Assembly: GCA_009823395.1 (NCBI GenBank) | Contig: CM020501.1 | Span: forward strand, 24,780,861 to 24,844,860 | Length of the DNA stretch: 64,000 nucleotides | Direction of reading: 5' to 3' | Source: Thamnaconus septentrionalis | Taxonomy: Eukaryota; Chordata; Actinopteri; Tetraodontiformes; Monacanthidae | Part shown: piece after piece, positions 1 through 36,044 of the stretch | How the letters are laid out: each line of letters opens with the position of its first letter | Position numbering within the stretch: the stretch's first letter is position 1 | Notes under the pieces: generated by a model | What the model was told of the DNA's origin: nothing | Seen by the model: the letters and a program-made list of their open reading frames with translations, nothing else | Database searches by the model: none | Made by a program: the position numbers and the translations under genes

Positions 1-1824
1 ACTTTATGATCACAATCAATTAATGAAATGAAATGGGCTTCAAAATAATGAAAAGTTCACTTACAATGACTTCAAAAGTCAGAACTATGTCGAGTTTGTC
101 ACTTTCACAAAATCTTGTTATTATATGAAGGATTTCTTCAAAAAATAATGTTAAAGTGATAAAAAGATCCTCAGTTCAGTTCAAGTTGACCTACAGCTGA
201 AATCTGGACCAGAACTTCTAGAAACACATTTCCTGTTTCTGTTACAGATTGAAAGTATCTGTATGTGTGTGTGTGTGTGTGTGTGTCAGTGAGGTGGTCG
301 GCGAAGAAGACGGGAACAAATACCCAAATACAAATGAGAAAAGTGAAGTGCCTTCAAATAGTGTTTTTCTATAGTGTCGGTGTGAGTTTTGCCTCCACTT
401 GACTACGTGAACGTCATCGGATTTAAATTAACACAAAAAACCCCCACCAAAACAAGACAAAAGCTGACGTAAAAGAGGCATCAGTGAGAACCGCGAGTGC
501 AAACCTAGAGGAACTACTGGGTCAGCGCGTCACCAGGACACTTTACAGAGTGCCAATACCATGGAGTGACGTAAATTCAGTCGTAATAAATATTCAGGTG
601 CTCAACATCAACAAACGTGACAAGAAAAAGTTGGATTCTGTTAAAAGTGTGGAAGGTGAACAAACAGTCGATAATAATAATAATAATAATAATAATAATA
701 TATTTCTTAGATAGCACTGTTAAATTCCATCTACCATTTCAAATGCAAAAAAATTGCCAGCTAGATGGTTTTTGATGGCCTGGAGGGCGACAGAGGCAGA
801 TGTTTGTCACCAGCGTTATTGGAACTGCGGTGAAAAGGTTGTGTACCAAAATATGACAAGGTCGTCCCATCATTTTGACTTCCTGGTGTGACTGGAAGAT
901 AGCAAACTGCGATAAAGGGGGCTTTTGGGAACACATTACTTTGAGTGAAGATGTTTCATAGGAAACATTGACTACTTTGGACCTTAAATAGAGGCCAACA
1001 TTGAGTACGGTGCATTTTAGATTCTTCCCTCCAGATCTGCTACTGGCTGGTCCTGTTCAATGTACACTGCAGACTTGTGGATTTGCTTTCACCTGTACTC
1101 GACTGTAGAATTTTACCTGTAGTTCCAAATTCAGGACGATACAATCAGAGTCAATGGGGAGAAGATCAATACAAAAAAAAAAAACCCTACTGAACTAAAT
1201 TCACTAATTGAAACAATTTACTGGTGTAAACAGAGGCCATTTGTTTTTTTTTGTTCCGATCCGATACAAAAACCACTCCACACGCCGTAGACATTATAAA
1301 GTTAGTTTACATTCAGATCACAAGTCAACGCCACATTGTTAGAAAATCACTCTGTCTTGTAGATGAAAATAAATACTGTAGGTACAATACCCCAAAAACG
1401 CCCATTTGGTGGGGAAAAAAAAAAAAAAAAAAAATCCCACAAAGTCCACTGAAAGACTCCTGGTTAGGTCCACCCATCGGCCTGAAAGAATGGGTCAGTC
1501 TGGCAGGCCACAAGGGGGCACTGCTGGACAATGAGGGAGGGGAGTTGCATGCTCCTGCAAGTTCGCTCGCTGAGCTGAGAAGGCAGTGGTTGTTGTTTTT
1601 TTTGTTTTTTCTCTGAATAAACGTCGCTGGAGGAGTCGCTTACTGGAAAACAAGTAGGTGCAGCTCGTCGACAGGTTCATGTTCAAAACTGGAACCTCGT
1701 ATAAATCGTTTCCCAACAGGTAGTCAGTATTTGATCTTCCTTCCCCTCGCAGCGCCAATCTTTGATAGATGATCTCGCTGGCGGAAGGAGAAGGTGGAGG
1801 ACGAAGAGGAGGAGGAGGCGGGGC
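1..1824 (-). other. hecw2: hecw2 3' UTR, probable, running off the window
   Basis: No further coding sequence is seen downstream of the TAA. No AATAAA was found on the minus strand before the window edge, and mammalian HECW2 has a very long 3' UTR, so the whole stretch is likely untranslated mRNA. It contains a (GT)n near 263-286, an (AAT)n near 669-702 and an A-run near 1413-1433. Confidence 0.5.
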
Positions 1825-24708
<22,884 letters not shown>

Positions 24709-24961
24709 TGCCAGGGCGGAGGAGGGCGGGGACGGGGGGCGGGGAGAAGCGAGGAGGCGATGACGAGAGCTGAGACGGGTGATGGTGGGGGTGGGGGGGG
24801 GCGTGGTGGTGATGGTGGTGGGAGTGGGAGTGGTGGTGGTGGTGATGGTGGTGGGCGTGATGGTGGGGGGAGGAGGGGGCGGAGGTGGTGGAGGGGAGGA
24901 TGAGTGGGGGCGGGGTCGGGGAGAGGACAGCCGTGGCGAGGGAGGGGCGAATGGTGGAGGC
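24709..24961 (-). other. hecw2: hecw2 5' UTR candidate on the first coding exon
   Basis: Upstream of the ATG the mRNA-sense sequence is Pro/Thr-codon-rich and pyrimidine-rich. A long CT tract ends in cactag at about 24962, a plausible acceptor if the gene has an upstream non-coding exon. The frame is open but has no ATG, so it is treated as untranslated. The opposite strand is G-rich, with many GGTGG and GGGGG runs. Confidence 0.4.
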
Positions 24962-25462
24962 CTAGTGAGGGGGGGCAGAGAGAGAAAAAGGTGGGGGGGG
25001 GGGGGTAGGGTAGAGGTGGAGTTGTGGGGGACAGCACCACCACCTACAGGACGCACTGGAAATGATGCGTCCTCGCTGCAAGGCACCTCAGAGCTCTCTC
25101 GCTGCAACCGGCGAGTTCTCAGAATTCCCCGTCATCAACACACAGTCGCCCTCGGCAAGCGTTCCGGGTCCATCAAAGCGGTCGCCTTGGAGCGCCGCCG
25201 CATTTTCAAGCGTCACTCAAGCGTCAAGATGTTTCCTCTGGAGCGGGGAAAGCAACGTGGGAGGGTAGAAGCAGAAGGGGGACAGAGGAGAGGAGATCCA
25301 GGAACCCGTTTCCTCCGATCCGGTCCGGTCCAGTCCGGTCCAGTCAGGGTCCGCGGGGGGGTAGGGGAAATGGCAGGAGGAGGGCAGTGAGGGGGTTGGG
25401 CACTAAAAGAAAGAGAATAATAGAATGTAAGAAGGTAGGTAGGTAAAGTAGGTAAGAAAGTA

Positions 25463-25846
25463 GCTGCGTTTCCATGACAGTTTTTCGCAAAACAAAAGCA
25501 ATATTTCTAGCACATAAGCCGTAATTACGTTTGCTTTTGTTTGTTTACGTTTGTTTGCTGTCAAGAATGGTTGTTATATCTTGTCTTTGATGACTTGTAA
25601 GAAAACGTTCCGTCTCCTCCTCCATCCAAATACAACATGCCAGTTTCACTTGAAGTGAACTGGTCACGTGACCCCCGTACGTCACGTCTGGTGATGTGTA
25701 AATGCGGAAAAAGTATTTCGATACGTCTGAAAAACCACCACATGAGAGTGTCGAAACAGGTTTTTCAAAGTTTAGGTGTTTGCATTACCAGTTTTTTATT
25801 GCGATATCTAGGTTTTGTGCAATTCTAGGGGTAATGGAAACACAGC
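25463..25846. mobile_element. Family D MITE, complete copy
   Basis: It starts gctgcgtttccatgacag and ends gtaatggaaacacagc, so the termini form an inverted repeat of about 13 bp. Length is 384 bp and it has no coding capacity. Copies of the same family are scattered in gtf3c3 introns. Confidence 0.7.
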
Positions 25847-26142
25847 CACAGTTGGACAAAGAGGAGAAGAAGAGGGATGGCGTCAGCGTTTGGCCAACAT
25901 CAAATCCTGGTTTTAAACAAGAGCGACGCCAGCTCACACGCCGAAACCGAAAACAGCGGCATCAGGGAACTCAAACGTCACAAGTGAGACGCAGACGCTG
26001 ATGCTAGCAGCGCAGCCTCTCTTCCCAACGGAGCTGATGATTACACAACAAAGTCATTGCCGACTTTGACAAATTTGCAAACGCCTGGCGTTCGTGCCAT
26101 TCCACGACAACATTAAATATATTTAGACAAATTAGAATTTAC

Positions 26143-26143
26143 A

Positions 26144-26202
<59 letters not shown>

Positions 26203-26231
26203 CATACATACATATATATATATATACATAT
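26143..26231. repeat. (TA)n/(CATA)n microsatellite
   Basis: About 28 TA units followed by CATA units, in the non-coding stretch upstream of hecw2. Confidence 0.95.
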
Positions 26232-27164
26232 AACTTACCACAAAACTAAGCTTAAATCGCAAAATCACAACTGTGCTGTGTTGTGACCTGATACCATCAG
26301 AATGAGGGGTTTTCAGCAATGTCCTACACTGAAGCATTCTTCATGAGTAAATATATACACATATTTCTGAAAGATTTGAACTCTCGTCAGTTTTTCCAAA
26401 TATTCTCCATGTCTGTTGGCCGAACACTTTGTTTATAAAAGGGGGCTGCTTCAGTGCAAGTATGCTTTCAAAAGCCTTGAAAATCCAAACCACGCAAACA
26501 CACCGAAACAAATGCGCGCACTTCTATCAATCTTCTCTGTCCCCCCCATCTCCTTTCCTTGAGTTTCTCTCCTTGCTCTCCCGCTTTGACAAGTGTGCAC
26601 GCCCTTTTGTTGCCACGGCGACAGGTGATTACGCCACAACCATCTGTTTCCGCACTCTGAAGCGTCATCGAGCCGCCGCTCCCCTCCTTCCTCTTGCCCT
26701 CTCTTTCCTCCACGCCATCAGTCCGACTGAACGGATGTGCACGCAAGCACGCACACACACACTCACACACTCCTACGCCTGTTGGGATGCCGAATTAGCC
26801 GCACAAGCAAAATGGATGGAAACACACAGGGAACACCAAAAGAGCCAAAGTATGACGGAGATTCAAACTAAAGCAAACATAGCAAAAAAAAAGTATGCAC
26901 ATTTATTCAAGATTATTTCTTTTTTGGAACATTGCCTACTGGTAATAAACTGTATGTTATTGAAAAGTCGCTTTACTTCCCTTTTAAATGGTGCCACTAT
27001 TGCTAGGAATGTGCATTGTGGGTTGAGCAGCAAATCTTTGCCAAAGGGTTTATTTTGCTTTTCAACTGACCTTTGCTTTGGGCTTTTTGTACCAGCAAGT
27101 GCTGAAAAATAAGTGCCTGATTGGAGGTGATCTTAGTGCAGAGAGATATGGAGATGCAATTATG

Positions 27165-27440
27165 TTGGGTGTCTAGCCTCAGCCTTACAGACAGCGTGAG
27201 TAGTTTGGCCTGGGGGTCCTTGGGTAGGTGTTTCGGGCATACCCAACCAAAAGAAGGCCTTGGGACAGACCCAGGACACTCTGAAGGGACAAACTGTCTC
27301 CTGGCTGGCTGGCCCCTTCGACCCACATGAGTGGAAGAGGACGAGGTACGAGATTCTGCAACCAGTGGCAACTCCGTATTTTAAACCAGTCTGGGACACC
27401 CCCACCCCTCAAAGGCTACCTCCAGAATTTGGGATTGGAG
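27165..27440 (+). mobile_element. LINE reverse-transcriptase 3' remnant (decayed)
   Basis: The run ggtgtttcgggcatacccaa, aagaaggccttgggacagac and ccaggacactctgaaggg resembles the end of a fish LINE ORF, where a Phe-Arg-Ala motif is followed by a basic stretch and a TLEG-type segment. The copy is diverged and has no intact ORF; the clade was not assigned. Confidence 0.4.
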
Positions 27441-29246
27441 AGGATGGAATTAACTGCCAGCAAGTCCTGACTTCAACCGCATGTAAGATCTCCGGTGTGA
27501 GGCTGGTATGGCTACCAAGGCTCCGGTTTGTGAAATAAATTAATTGGTAAAGTTTTAAATTGTCTTATTTCTCCATACCTTAGTCATCAAATCAGGCAAA
27601 CAAGAGTCAATGTCAGAATAGACTGTTTGGTATTGGCAGAGGGAATTTGCAACCCACATACTTAGCTCTGCTGCTCATCCCAGAACTGCAAAAACCTTTC
27701 AAGTGCAGCATCATTTCAAAGGGACATGACAGGCTTACCAATGGTATTAAGCCAAGAGACATTGGTAAAACGAAGAAGCAGTGTTCCAAACACAAGAAAT
27801 ATGGCACGCACTATGGATCGAATTTCCATTACGTTTCATCGCAATGAGAAACTAGTACACAATACTAGTTCAAGAGAGCGCAGCAAACACTGCATATTCT
27901 GCCCGTTGCTCACCTGTCATTCATAGAACGCTGCCTGAAGTGGTCTTTGAATTTTGGTATTCCAATCAAAATCCAAGATCAGTCAGCCATCCTTCTTGTG
28001 TTTTTCTTGCCTGACTAACAGAAAAGGGGATGTGAGACTAATCCTGATTAGAAAAGAAATGCCTCAGCAGCAAAGTGAGCCTGTTAGAAGGGCCTCTGTG
28101 TTTCGGAATTTGACCCATGTTCCCATGTGATCCCCTTCATTGTGGCGAGCGAAACAAGTGCTGGCCACATTCCCCAATGGCCTCGGTGGAACAGAACGCC
28201 GGTTGCCATGGGGCACGAATTAACCGAGTGTCCAGTAGGTGTGTGTTTGTGCTGCCAATTTGCTCCCGTTTGACATGGAGCGCACCCTAACTCAAGGCAC
28301 AATTTGTCACTGTGTAAACTGATCGAAGCCTGTGACTGACCTTCAGGAAATGCAATACAACCCAGTTTGACCTCCAGCAGCTATGTGAACTGGGAATATT
28401 TTTAAGTTATTGCCTGGTCCCAGTGAGTGCCATCACTGAGGTCATCCATACTCTACTTTATTTGGCTGAAAAACAGAATGTCGAACCTCTTTTCCCTATT
28501 TCTGGGGAGTTCACAGGTGACAGATTATAGTCCAACTGCTGTAAATTTTGCACAACGTGGGATTATCAATGCTTTATTTTTCCCAATGATATCATGTTTC
28601 TCAGGTCGTTAAACAGTTCCTTGGGGGAAACGACAACAGGGAGGTGGCGCGAATGTTAATACAGATGTTCCAAAACTGATTAGCATGTTAGCTGAGTGAG
28701 ATCCTGCAGGCTGCAGCAGAGAAACCCAGCCTGTCATTAACCAGTAAGTTATGCCAGCACACAGCTGAGAATGTTTAATCTTAATAAGCCAATGGGAGCG
28801 TCCCACAATTAAAACAAAGGTGATTTGCATTAAAAAAAAAAACTGTTAAAAATCTCTGCACCAGAGAGAAAAGGGATTTCTCTCGTGCTCTGTGTGTGAC
28901 GTCTTCGTCACACACTCGTCGCAAGTTTTATTCCTCCTTTTTTCGCTCTCTCTGACACACACGCGCACACTCACGCCCACACATCTGGACCGCTTTAAAA
29001 ATAGGTCTGGGCAGAGTTAAGAATTTAAAGCCACTGGTGCATAAATAGCAGCCACGCCCCCCTCCACACACACAACAACAAAACTCTTGACTGTGAGTCT
29101 GTGGAAATCACGACGGCGACACACGGCCAGAGAACCACACGCACTACAAACTCTCCAGTCCAGCGTCGACTTTTCCGATGCCCACTGCACAAACACAGAG
29201 CCGCCCTCTTGTTTTCATTAAAAACTAATTAAAAAGTGCACCAACC

Positions 29247-29248
<2 letters not shown>

Positions 29249-29280
<32 letters not shown>
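29249..29280. repeat. (CA)n microsatellite
   Basis: About 16 CA units upstream of hecw2. Confidence 0.9.
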
Positions 29281-29282
<2 letters not shown>

Positions 29283-29814
29283 TTTACGCACAGGCACGTG
29301 AACTGCTGGGAGGTAAGTGTCCTTGATCCAGCGGCGGGATTAAACGGAGAATACGAGGGGATTTACAGTTGACAGAATGCCTCCTCTAATCCGCTGCATC
29401 GGCCCGCAGCTTACACCCGCAGCTGGAGGCCGCCCACCCTCCCAAGCCTCCACCCCCAGCGCCCTCTGGTCGACTGCCGGCCCACACCACCACCGTCCAC
29501 ATCTGGCTGCCAATTCAAACCATCATCGGCATAATGGATCCCCCCTCAGCTCAACACCACCAGAACCCAACAAGATTAGGGATCCGCCTCTTCTGAAAGG
29601 TTGCGCAAAAGTCTCATGCTTCCAGTGGATCCTGTTGTTGCCACTGGTCTGCTTGGATGGTATTTTCACTCGACGGTAGAGCACGAGGCTTGTGCATCCG
29701 TTTTGAAGCTTAGTCGCAGCGACTTTGAGTCGGCACTGAGAACGTGACAACACCTCTACAACGCGTCTGTAATGAATTAAATAGGATCTCTCGACCACTC
29801 ACTGTATCAGATTC

Positions 29815-30215
29815 CCGTTAAAGAATTCCAGAGTGCATAATCTGGCTTGATTTATGCTTTCTATATTGGTAAAAGCTTAATATACAGCCCATAAATACAT
29901 TAATAAAAGTAATTTGGTTTCTCTACCCATAGCACGGTTCTTATTTATACATAAAAATACAGATAGAGCAAAGGTCTTGCTCCCAGTTTGTTGCCATATT
30001 TATAAGGAAGCCTGGTGGGGACAATCCAGGTCGCCTAACAGCTCATTTCATATTTAGGGTGAACGTGTGCGTCTTCAAATAAACCAACAAAGAAGAAGGT
30101 GGACAAGGTACCCAGGTTGATGTGCGTAGGCCACTGTAGTTCACTGCCAAGCTCGGGAGAGGGAGGGTGAGTGAAAAAGCACTGCAATCTAAAATGTAAC
30201 CACTTAATTTTTGCC
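29815..30215. mobile_element. TTAA-bounded MITE (family C), diverged copy
   Basis: It begins ttaaagaattccagagtg and contains the family blocks gtaaaagcttaatatacagc, cactgccaagctcgggagag and gcaatctaaaatgtaaccac. The right end is lost. Confidence 0.55.
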
Positions 30216-32974
30216 ACTGGGCAAAAAAACAGGAAGGAATCTTTAACAGTGTGCGAGATGGTTAGGAAATGAGGCCATGATGTAGCAACTGGCCGGATGA
30301 GGACATGAAGGAGGCGTCCCGCGGGAATTACATTCAAGCAATGCAGCCAGGCAAAAGTCACCAGTTGGACGGCGCCGCCGGATGTACGGATGGATGATGT
30401 GTAACGTAAGAGCAGCGACATCCACCTGCTGGGGCCTTTCGTGGTCCGCCAAGACCAAATTTACATTTGCTGTGACACTGAAGGTCAAATGTAAAGGCGG
30501 TTTCTATAAATACCTGACCTGTAGCAACCCCCCCGCCGAACCCCTCCGACAGCCTCTTCCCTCGCCTTCCTCACACTCTCACCAGGTGACCTTTGACCTC
30601 AGCCATTCTCAAGTCTGCCGAGGAGAACATTCCACATTAGGCACGGCGATAAAAAAAAGAAAAGAAACGCAGCTTTCCATCGCCGAGCCGATCTTGAACA
30701 CAAACCCACTTAAAGCACCCATGAAAAAATGAAACAAAGGATAATTTCTAATAACTCCTTAGAAGACTGATATTTATAAAGGGACTATTTTTTAGGGCAC
30801 TTTCAAAAAAACACTTGTGGAGAATCAGGAGTTTAACCACAAAGTGCTCCACTGAGAACTAATGGTCTTATTGTTGGCTCCAGCGTCTGTTAGCGCTGTT
30901 GCTAGAGGCTGTTCTTCAGCACTAAGGTCTACCACTTTTTCTGCTTGCTCCACCTTAGAGAAGCTCTGTGCTGCAACACATTGTGGAACTCAAATCTATG
31001 TGATGTCACGACCTCTCCCAAGCCTGGTTTGACCTTCCTGTCAGCGTTTCTGTGGCGATTTTTTACTCTTTGTCCAACGTCAGTGCAATGTACCTTCGCT
31101 GGAGAAAATGAAGATCAGAGAATCAGGTACAATGCAGAACCTTTAAATACTCGCCGTGAGTTCCGCGCCAGACACTGCAGCGAGAGGCATTTGTGTTCCG
31201 CATTAGAGTGACACAACACAGCGGATGCATCCTAACGCAATTGTGCGGTACGAGTCTTTAACTTTAATCGAGTTCTGAGCAGACGAATGGAGGGTGGGCC
31301 CAGTTATTGGAGCCAATTAAACACATGATGCGACTCTGGAAGAGCTCAATCATGCCAAAGAAGAAATTTTCCGAGCGGGCCAATGAAACGGGTTCCGCCA
31401 ATTAAGTTACCACGCCGACTTCCAGAGCTGGATGCGTTTCCGCTCAGTCCGGCTTTGAGTCAGCAGAAAGCGCATAAAGGGCAAATACATAGAGTCGACT
31501 CATTAGGGAGCAGACCATCCCTGTTAACCACGCCCATCGTCGCCCCCCCATGGGACGACAAGCCCACTTGCAGTCATTAGAGACGATCTGATCAATCAAT
31601 GAACCTCCAATACTGGCCGGAGATAGTTACGACATTGGTATGCGACCTCTTCAAGGATACTGAGAGGAAAAATTCATAAATAAATAACAGCCACTCATAC
31701 AAACTGTACAGCGTTCTCAGTCTCAACAGACGGCAAACATCCTGATCACTCCAAACATGTCAGAAGTTGTAATTCGTCCTGACTTTTGTTTGAATGGTCT
31801 GATTCTTCGCGGTTGGCTTGATGACCGACTATGATTGGTTGATCCAAGAGAGCGCTTAAATTTGGAGGATGATCATTTCCTTGGCCGTCTCTCACAATTA
31901 TTTCCACGATTTCCTGCGTGTTCAACACCTTTAAGTGCAACTCCCTCAGACAAAACAGGCTTCAAGTCTCTGTGTTCCTTCTAATAGAGACTTTTGGACT
32001 AAAATAGACACCAAACCTGGTGAAAACAGAGCCGGCAACCAACATCCATATGACGACGCACATCCGCCTGAAAAGCCAGTCAGTCTTTTTTTTTTCTTCC
32101 TCTTTTTCATGCCACGCTGGAGCCAAAGACTGACCGGGATGGGAAACGGGCCAAGCACTCGCAAGTGTGCTGTGAAAGATTCTTGTGGGGCGGGACGGGA
32201 GGTAGATGTTAGCGCTGTGTGTCAGAATAGGGGGGAGGAGCTCGTATTCCAGGCGGACTACCAGCTGAATATATGTTTATGATTTCTATCAAATATCGCA
32301 GCAAAGATAATTAGAGTCAGGCAAAAATATGGGAGATCGTTAACATCTTCAATAAATACATTATAAAAAGCTACAGAATGAAAGACTCAGTATCTTGTTA
32401 CAGTTAAAGTCATGTACAACAACCCACAGATAAAGATGGAACCTAATTTTGTTACGTCTTACATTGAAGCTTACATTCAAGAGCATGGACTGACGTCCAT
32501 TAGTGAATTACGCAAGGGTTAAAGCTTAAAAGCCTCACCAGACAAGATTAGGGGGTGAAAAAACCCAACATTTTGTCCTAATTAAATCAAAGTTGGAGAC
32601 TGAGCCAGTCCCTGAAGAGATGCCAAAACTCTGTCCTATTTGCCCAAATACCACTGTGCTGCTGGAGCCTCCTTCCCTCCTCCGACCTGCAGGGATGAGA
32701 CGGAGGGCAGAGTGACGCTGCCCAGATCCAGGCCTCCACTGCTCACTTGATTACATACCGTGTGAAGAGTTTGGGTAAACTCGTGCGTGCTCAGTTTATA
32801 TCTGGACGCGTCTGTTTTGGAAGGAAAAAAAAATAAAAAAAACTTTTGAAATCATAAAACCAGACTCCCGAGATTGGGTTCGCTGCTACCAGGCGCTCGC
32901 AACGTGTCCTGAAATAGCTGCAGCATGATTGGAGAACAATGAGGCGGTCCCATCAGAGGCGACAGCTTCCTGTC

Positions 32975-33008
32975 CCATCACACACACACACACACACACT
33001 GCATTCCT

Positions 33009-33057
<49 letters not shown>
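32975..33057. repeat. Opposed (CA)n and (GT)n microsatellites
   Basis: About 11 CA units (32978-33000) are followed after an 11-nt gap by about 23 GT units (33012-33057), making a near-perfect inverted repeat able to form a hairpin or cruciform. Confidence 0.9.
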
Positions 33058-33058
<1 letters not shown>

Positions 33059-33329
33059 CCACCCGCCCTCACCAGTGTTTTCTCTCTTGCTCGCTCGCTC
33101 GGTGCACTGCTTGCACGCTCGCTAACCTCAAGCCGACCGGAGCTCCAAATCCGACGTGACAGAGCCTCAGCAAGCCCATAGGAAAAAGCCACCGGTTGGC
33201 ATTTCAAAACAAAGGCTGGAGGCTTTTGACTGGGAGAAGAGTTTGGAGTTTATAAAAGGGTAGCTGGATATATATAAACATGTGTATATAAAGTTGCGTG
33301 AATATTTCAATACCAAATTTACTCAGGCA

Positions 33330-33640
33330 TCATGAGATTTATACAAGTTTCCTTTGGCCTCTACAATTCCAAGAGGTGCTCAAAGTGGTGGCCGCTGGCT
33401 TCCAGACATTTCTGTGTACAGTGATACAGTGAACTACTGCTGGGGGGGTAACATTTATTACTGCAACACTTGTTGATGTTACATTCATGAGGGTAGCGCT
33501 ACCTGTTGGGAAAACATCGTACAGCAGTACAGTGTTATCGTGATTTGAGCAAACTTCCAAAGAATTATCTATATGCATATAAATACTTACACAACAGCAA
33601 TATTTATGCAAGTTTTTCTTTTCCAGATGTGTGTATGCAT
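33330..33640 (-). pseudogene. Possible transposase C-terminal remnant
   Basis: On the minus strand a short open stretch reads QKCLEASGHHFEHLLEL before a stop, which resembles the end of mariner-type transposases. The upstream part is broken by stops and cannot be followed. It may be a coincidental match. Confidence 0.3.
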
Positions 33641-33656
33641 TATTTTGGCTGACTGA

Positions 33657-33688
<32 letters not shown>

Positions 33689-36044
33689 TTTATTTTGGTT
33701 CCTTAAGAAATAGATGATGTTTGGTGCTATGAGGCTACTGAGGAAGCTGCAGTTGATTAGCTTGACGCTGATGAAGTTACTGTTCCAGTCAGAGCCACAG
33801 CTGGAGCCAGACTTGGCAACGTTTTACATGACCTTAGGTAACCCTCTGCTGTCAGCAACACCCTATACAATACAATATAAACTTTAGCTGGTACAGGAAG
33901 ACGCTACGACAACTGAGCAGTCATCTGCTGGGAACTTCCCTAAACACTAAAACCTCTTAACATATTTAAATGCTTGCACTTCAGTCAAGCCAGATCTACC
34001 AAATGTGGTATTTTTTTCACACTAGCTATCATGCTCCAGCATTTCTGGTAGATTTTAATAAGGCATTAATGCTGTTCTGTTTGTTTTGGTGTCATTTTTT
34101 TGTTTGCAGTTCACTTTTTAAAAGCCGTCGTAACAGAAGAAGAGACAAGTTTGGTTTCAACACTACCCATTCTGACATTAGTGCATCGCACAATAAGTAA
34201 ATAAGTCATAAAAGTATGTATAGTATCCATCCAAATTAACAACAGCTGACAAGGTGGACTGGCTTTAGCACCTTACTAACATGCCAAAATTTTTTAAATT
34301 GTAGTATTTTAAAAGCAGTCGAAGAACAGTAGCAACTCTAACAACTGTACTTCGTTACAAAATGTTGTTACTTGGGGTAATGGAAAACTGTCAGAGCTCA
34401 GACAACACTACCTAGCTACATCACACAATAAGATTACTGCGTTAAAAGTATACTAATGAATACTGCAATGCATTGTCTTTGCAGCTGCCTGAACTAGGCC
34501 GGTGAATAATAACCTCAAATTAAACAACAGCTAACAAGATGGGAATGCACTTCCAGGAACTAATTCAAAGTACACATCCGCTGGTGAGCAGCGTTGGCCA
34601 TACAGTTGTGTATCACTGGCTAATTTTAGCAGCTGTGTCACTAATGCTGTATTAACACCCAACATTATCAGAACAACATCCACCAAAAACATTTGCCTGC
34701 GAATAAAAGCGTGCCTGGTGGTTTTCAAACGCACTGGTATGACTTGAAAAAATAAAAATAAAACATTTTCTACCTTAGTGTCACGCAATTACCTGCACAA
34801 GTGATTTTCACCGGAAAAGACTGTAATGTTTTCCATGACGGGAAACGTCAGAGGGAGGGTTTGGGAATCTGCAATCTTTTCATCTCTGTGGGTGAAATTT
34901 GATCATCTAACATTTCTTATTCAGCTTTATTAAACTGATGCACATTTGCTGATCAAAATTGCTGGTGGTTAGGTGACGCTACAAACCAAATCACTGGGCT
35001 TCAATGCGTTAGCAGAGAGAATCTGTTTGTTTGTGGCTTTTAAATAATATGGAGTAGGGAGGTTTGCTCAATGAAAAGCGTCAAGCAGACAAACAGCAGC
35101 AGCGATAGTGGTCTCAAATGTCGGGTCAATAAGGGCCGGACCTGTCAAAAATAGGCTGGAATACACTGGGGGGGGATCTCCTCTTCATTGGAGGAGCAGC
35201 GACAACGACCCCATAAGCTGCATGCCCAGGTGCCCTTTGGCAAGGCAGGAGAAGCCGAGTGCCTCTCTTTGCGCTGCCGATGGGAATTTGGAAGTGTGCG
35301 AAACTTGGCCGGCGTCTTCCGGAAGAGTTCAAAAAACTCAATGGCCTTGCCCACGTAAAAACCTGGCCTAGCGGACAAATCCGCAGACAAATGGCCTGCC
35401 AATCAATTGTGTGGGCTGATGCAGGCCCTGATGCAGCCCTCTGCCCACGCTGTATTAGGTGCAGATTAGAATGGGGTCAGCTCCTAGGCTGGGTTATTAG
35501 GGGAGGAGGTGGGGTGGGCGGGTGAGCGAGTCCCCTTGTTCCAGGAGTGATCTGATTGTTTGCTGATCTGATCTGCAGACATTCACCAGGCTCACAGCGT
35601 GGATGTGCATTTAAAATAATACATTGATACGAACAACAAACAAACAAACAAATAAATAAATAAATAAATCACCTGCATCCTCTACCTTCCTATTGACACA
35701 TATATCTGCTGCTGCTGCTCAAGGGGTTGATGGTGATGATGGTGATGATGACGATGATGATGGCTTCATTTAAAGCTTTTGTTATGGTTACTGTGTGGAA
35801 GGGGAGGCCCTTTTATTTTTAGGACTCTTCCCGATAAGTGAGCGGTGAAAGCTTGACTAGCGTCCGACAATTATGGGGAAAACAGAGCCGAGAAGATGAT
35901 GTTAAGATGATGTTAAGATGGGTCGCGTTAGCAGGTGTAACAACACGCCAATACCCAGGCTAAACCCGGTGAATAAAAGTGCATTATGATTTTTATTTTT
36001 TTTTTCTCCATATATATCGCGTGTTCGGGTGACGCCTTATTTAC

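Larger units (their letters stand above)
24962..36000. other. Non-coding stretch upstream of hecw2 coding exons
   Basis: No ORF here looks like a protein gene; the longest (26429-27112) is low complexity without family resemblance. It may be a 5' intron of hecw2 or intergenic. It carries a family D element, a family C element (29815-30215), microsatellites, LINE and transposase-like remnants, and unique sequence with regulatory-looking motifs near 28.6-29.1, 31.2-31.6 and 35.1-35.5 kb. Confidence 0.6.

Noticed and set aside
24709..25107. N-terminal extension of hecw2 starting near 25107
   Set aside because: The frame is open but has no ATG before 24708; the apparent start codon is TTG and the sequence is low complexity.
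26429..27112. 227-residue plus-strand ORF
   Set aside because: No recognisable domain, skewed composition, no splice context or conservation seen; likely chance.
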